Part shown: one piece after another, positions 5,094 to 6,248 of the stretch | Position numbering within the stretch: the stretch's first letter is position 1 | Layout of the letters: each line of letters opens with the position of its first letter | The notes under the pieces: model-generated | What the model was told of the DNA's origin: nothing | What the model saw: the letters and a program-made list of their open reading frames with translations, nothing else | Database searches by the model: none | Position numbers and translations under genes: made by a program | DNA from: an uncultured Alphaproteobacteria bacterium | GTDB lineage: Bacteria > Pseudomonadota > Alphaproteobacteria > Rhizobiales > Hyphomicrobiaceae | Direction of reading: 5' to 3' | Length of the DNA stretch: 6,248 bases | Assembly (NCBI GenBank): GCA_937950105.1 | Contig: CALFEM010000456.1 | Location: 1-6,248 of the forward strand

Positions 5094-6242
5094 GTGTCCG
5101 CCGGTAATCTTCCACATATCCGGTCATTCGGACGACGGGCACGTAGCGGCGCATCGATCTGTTGCGTGCTGGCGAGTGTGGTCGTCGCCATCACCGGCCC
5201 GCTAACCGCGACCGCCCGCCCGAGCCCCGAAGCTGGCGTCTCGCCGCCCTTGCCGCAACCACACCCCAACCGGGCGAGCGCATCACGCAAGGCGATGACG
5301 GCTCGCGCGGCTGCCGAGATCGCCGCGCGTGATCCCTCTGCGCGACAGCCGCCAGCAGCGCCTGCGGCTCCTGCTGCAGCCTCGCCGGCAGATGAGTCCG
5401 TCGGACGGGTCGTGACGACGAAACCGGCTATCGATACAGCACCGGCACTCCCGGCGGCGGTGGACACCGCAACCCCGCCGCCGGAGCGTCCGCTCGAGTG
5501 GTCGGCGACAGATGTCGAAGCCGCTACGCGCGAATGCGACGAACTGCTCGGTACGATCGAAGCCGTCGCAGACCTCCAACCGCCGCTGCGGCTCGGCGAG
5601 TGCGGCACACCCGCGCCGGTGAAGCTGTCGCGCATTGGCAGCCGAGAGGGCGTGGCCCTGGAGCCCCCGGGCATCGTCAATTGCCGCATGGTCGCCCGTC
5701 TGCATCGCTGGATCGAGACCGTGGCGCAGCCGGCCGCGCGCGAGATGCTGGGAACACGTATCGTCAAGCTGACCAGCGCCTCCGCCTACATGTGCCGAAA
5801 CCGTTACAACGATGCTGCGGCCAAGATCTCCGAGCATGCCTACGCCAACGCCCTCGACGTCTCGGCCTTCGTGCTGGCCGATGGACGCCGGATCGACGTG
5901 AAGACGTTTTGGGGCGATATTCTTGCGCAGGAACGGGCGCTCGCAGAACGCGCGACCCGGTCGACGCCGCCAGCGCGCGAACAACTTGCCGGACGCGCCG
6001 TCACGTCCGGCCTCGAAGCACGCGAGACGACGAAACCGGCGACGATCGTCAACGGCTCTGCCAAGCTCGTGCCGGCCGATGCGAGACCGGAAGCCGGCGC
6101 AGAGCAACGCTTTCTGCAGCGAATTCATGAGGCTGCTTGCGGGATCTTTACAACGGTGCTAGGCCCCGAGGCCAACGCCGCGCACCACGACCATTTTCAT
6201 CTCGATTTGCAAAAGCGCCGTTCCAGCGCCTATTGCCAGTGA
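5094..6242 (+). CDS. Extensin-like C-terminal domain protein (secreted, putative peptidoglycan metallopeptidase)
   Basis: This 382-aa exported protein carries an extensin-like C-terminal domain, a family related to the LAS/M15 metallopeptidases that cleave peptidoglycan peptides. Residues 1-41 form a signal peptide (basic R10-R17, hydrophobic 20-36, probable cleavage after ATA at 41). Residues 42-135 are a Pro/Ala-rich linker of low complexity. The domain begins about 136. Metal ligands appear intact: H248 and D255 in SEHAYANALD, and H367/H369 in HHDHFHLD. Cysteines C148, C170, C197, C234, C349 and C381 probably pair as disulfides in the periplasm. Residues about 275-337 are an extra low-complexity segment inserted between the TFWG strand and RFLQRIHEAACG. 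The GTG at 5094 is the first possible start after an in-frame stop at 5064; its ribosome binding site is weak (GGGA 8 bases upstream). The stop is at 6240-6242, so the gene is complete. Confidence 0.85.
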   Translation: MSAGNLPHIRSFGRRARSGASICCVLASVVVAITGPLTATARPSPEAGVSPPLPQPHPNRASASRKAMTARAAAEIAARDPSARQPPAAPAAPAAASPADESVGRVVTTKPAIDTAPALPAAVDTATPPPERPLEWSATDVEAATRECDELLGTIEAVADLQPPLRLGECGTPAPVKLSRIGSREGVALEPPGIVNCRMVARLHRWIETVAQPAAREMLGTRIVKLTSASAYMCRNRYNDAAAKISEHAYANALDVSAFVLADGRRIDVKTFWGDILAQERALAERATRSTPPAREQLAGRAVTSGLEARETTKPATIVNGSAKLVPADARPEAGAEQRFLQRIHEAACGIFTTVLGPEANAAHHDHFHLDLQKRRSSAYCQ

Positions 6243-6248
6243 GTCCTT

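Overview
The window is GC-rich bacterial chromosome, most likely from an alphaproteobacterium. The case for that is a consensus general-stress (EcfG/SigT-type) promoter box, the long proline/alanine-linked extensin-family protein typical of that class, and overall codon use. I cannot name the genus from sequence alone. Sphingomonadales or Rhizobiales-like are both reasonable guesses.

Layout, left to right. (1) 77-577 (+) is a stand-alone GyrI-like effector-binding domain protein. It converges tail to tail, with only 2 bases between stop codons, on (2) aguB and aguA on the minus strand (580-2465). This is a tight two-gene unit that converts agmatine through N-carbamoylputrescine to putrescine. 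The aguA start is a GTG whose Shine-Dalgarno sequence lies in the 3' arm of a perfect 8-bp hairpin. (3) Upstream on the same strand (2610-4052) is a compact cluster transcribed in the order 66-aa hydrophilic protein, short-chain dehydrogenase (YghA/GS39-like subgroup), 120-aa protein of unknown function. Its genes overlap by 1 base or are 16 bases apart. A perfect 13-bp tandem repeat duplicates the ribosome binding site ahead of the first gene, and a near-consensus general-stress promoter lies 47 bases upstream of its start codon.

(4) 4210-4286 (-) is tRNA-Arg(CCU) with an encoded CCA and a convincing -35/-10 promoter upstream. (5) 4287-5093 is a region of lower coding density. It holds a perfect GGAAC-N17-CGTT general-stress promoter reading right, followed by a weakly supported 118-aa ORF with four cysteines. 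(6) 5094-6242 (+) is a secreted extensin-like C-terminal domain protein with an intact metal-binding motif and a roughly 60-residue insertion in its catalytic domain.

Functionally, the putrescine pathway and the tRNA are ordinary. The part most worth following is the possible link to the general stress response: one perfect and one near-perfect EcfG-type box facing away from each other on either side of the tRNA, each next to small proteins I do not recognise. I saw no CRISPR array, insertion sequence, phage gene or convincing intrinsic terminator.
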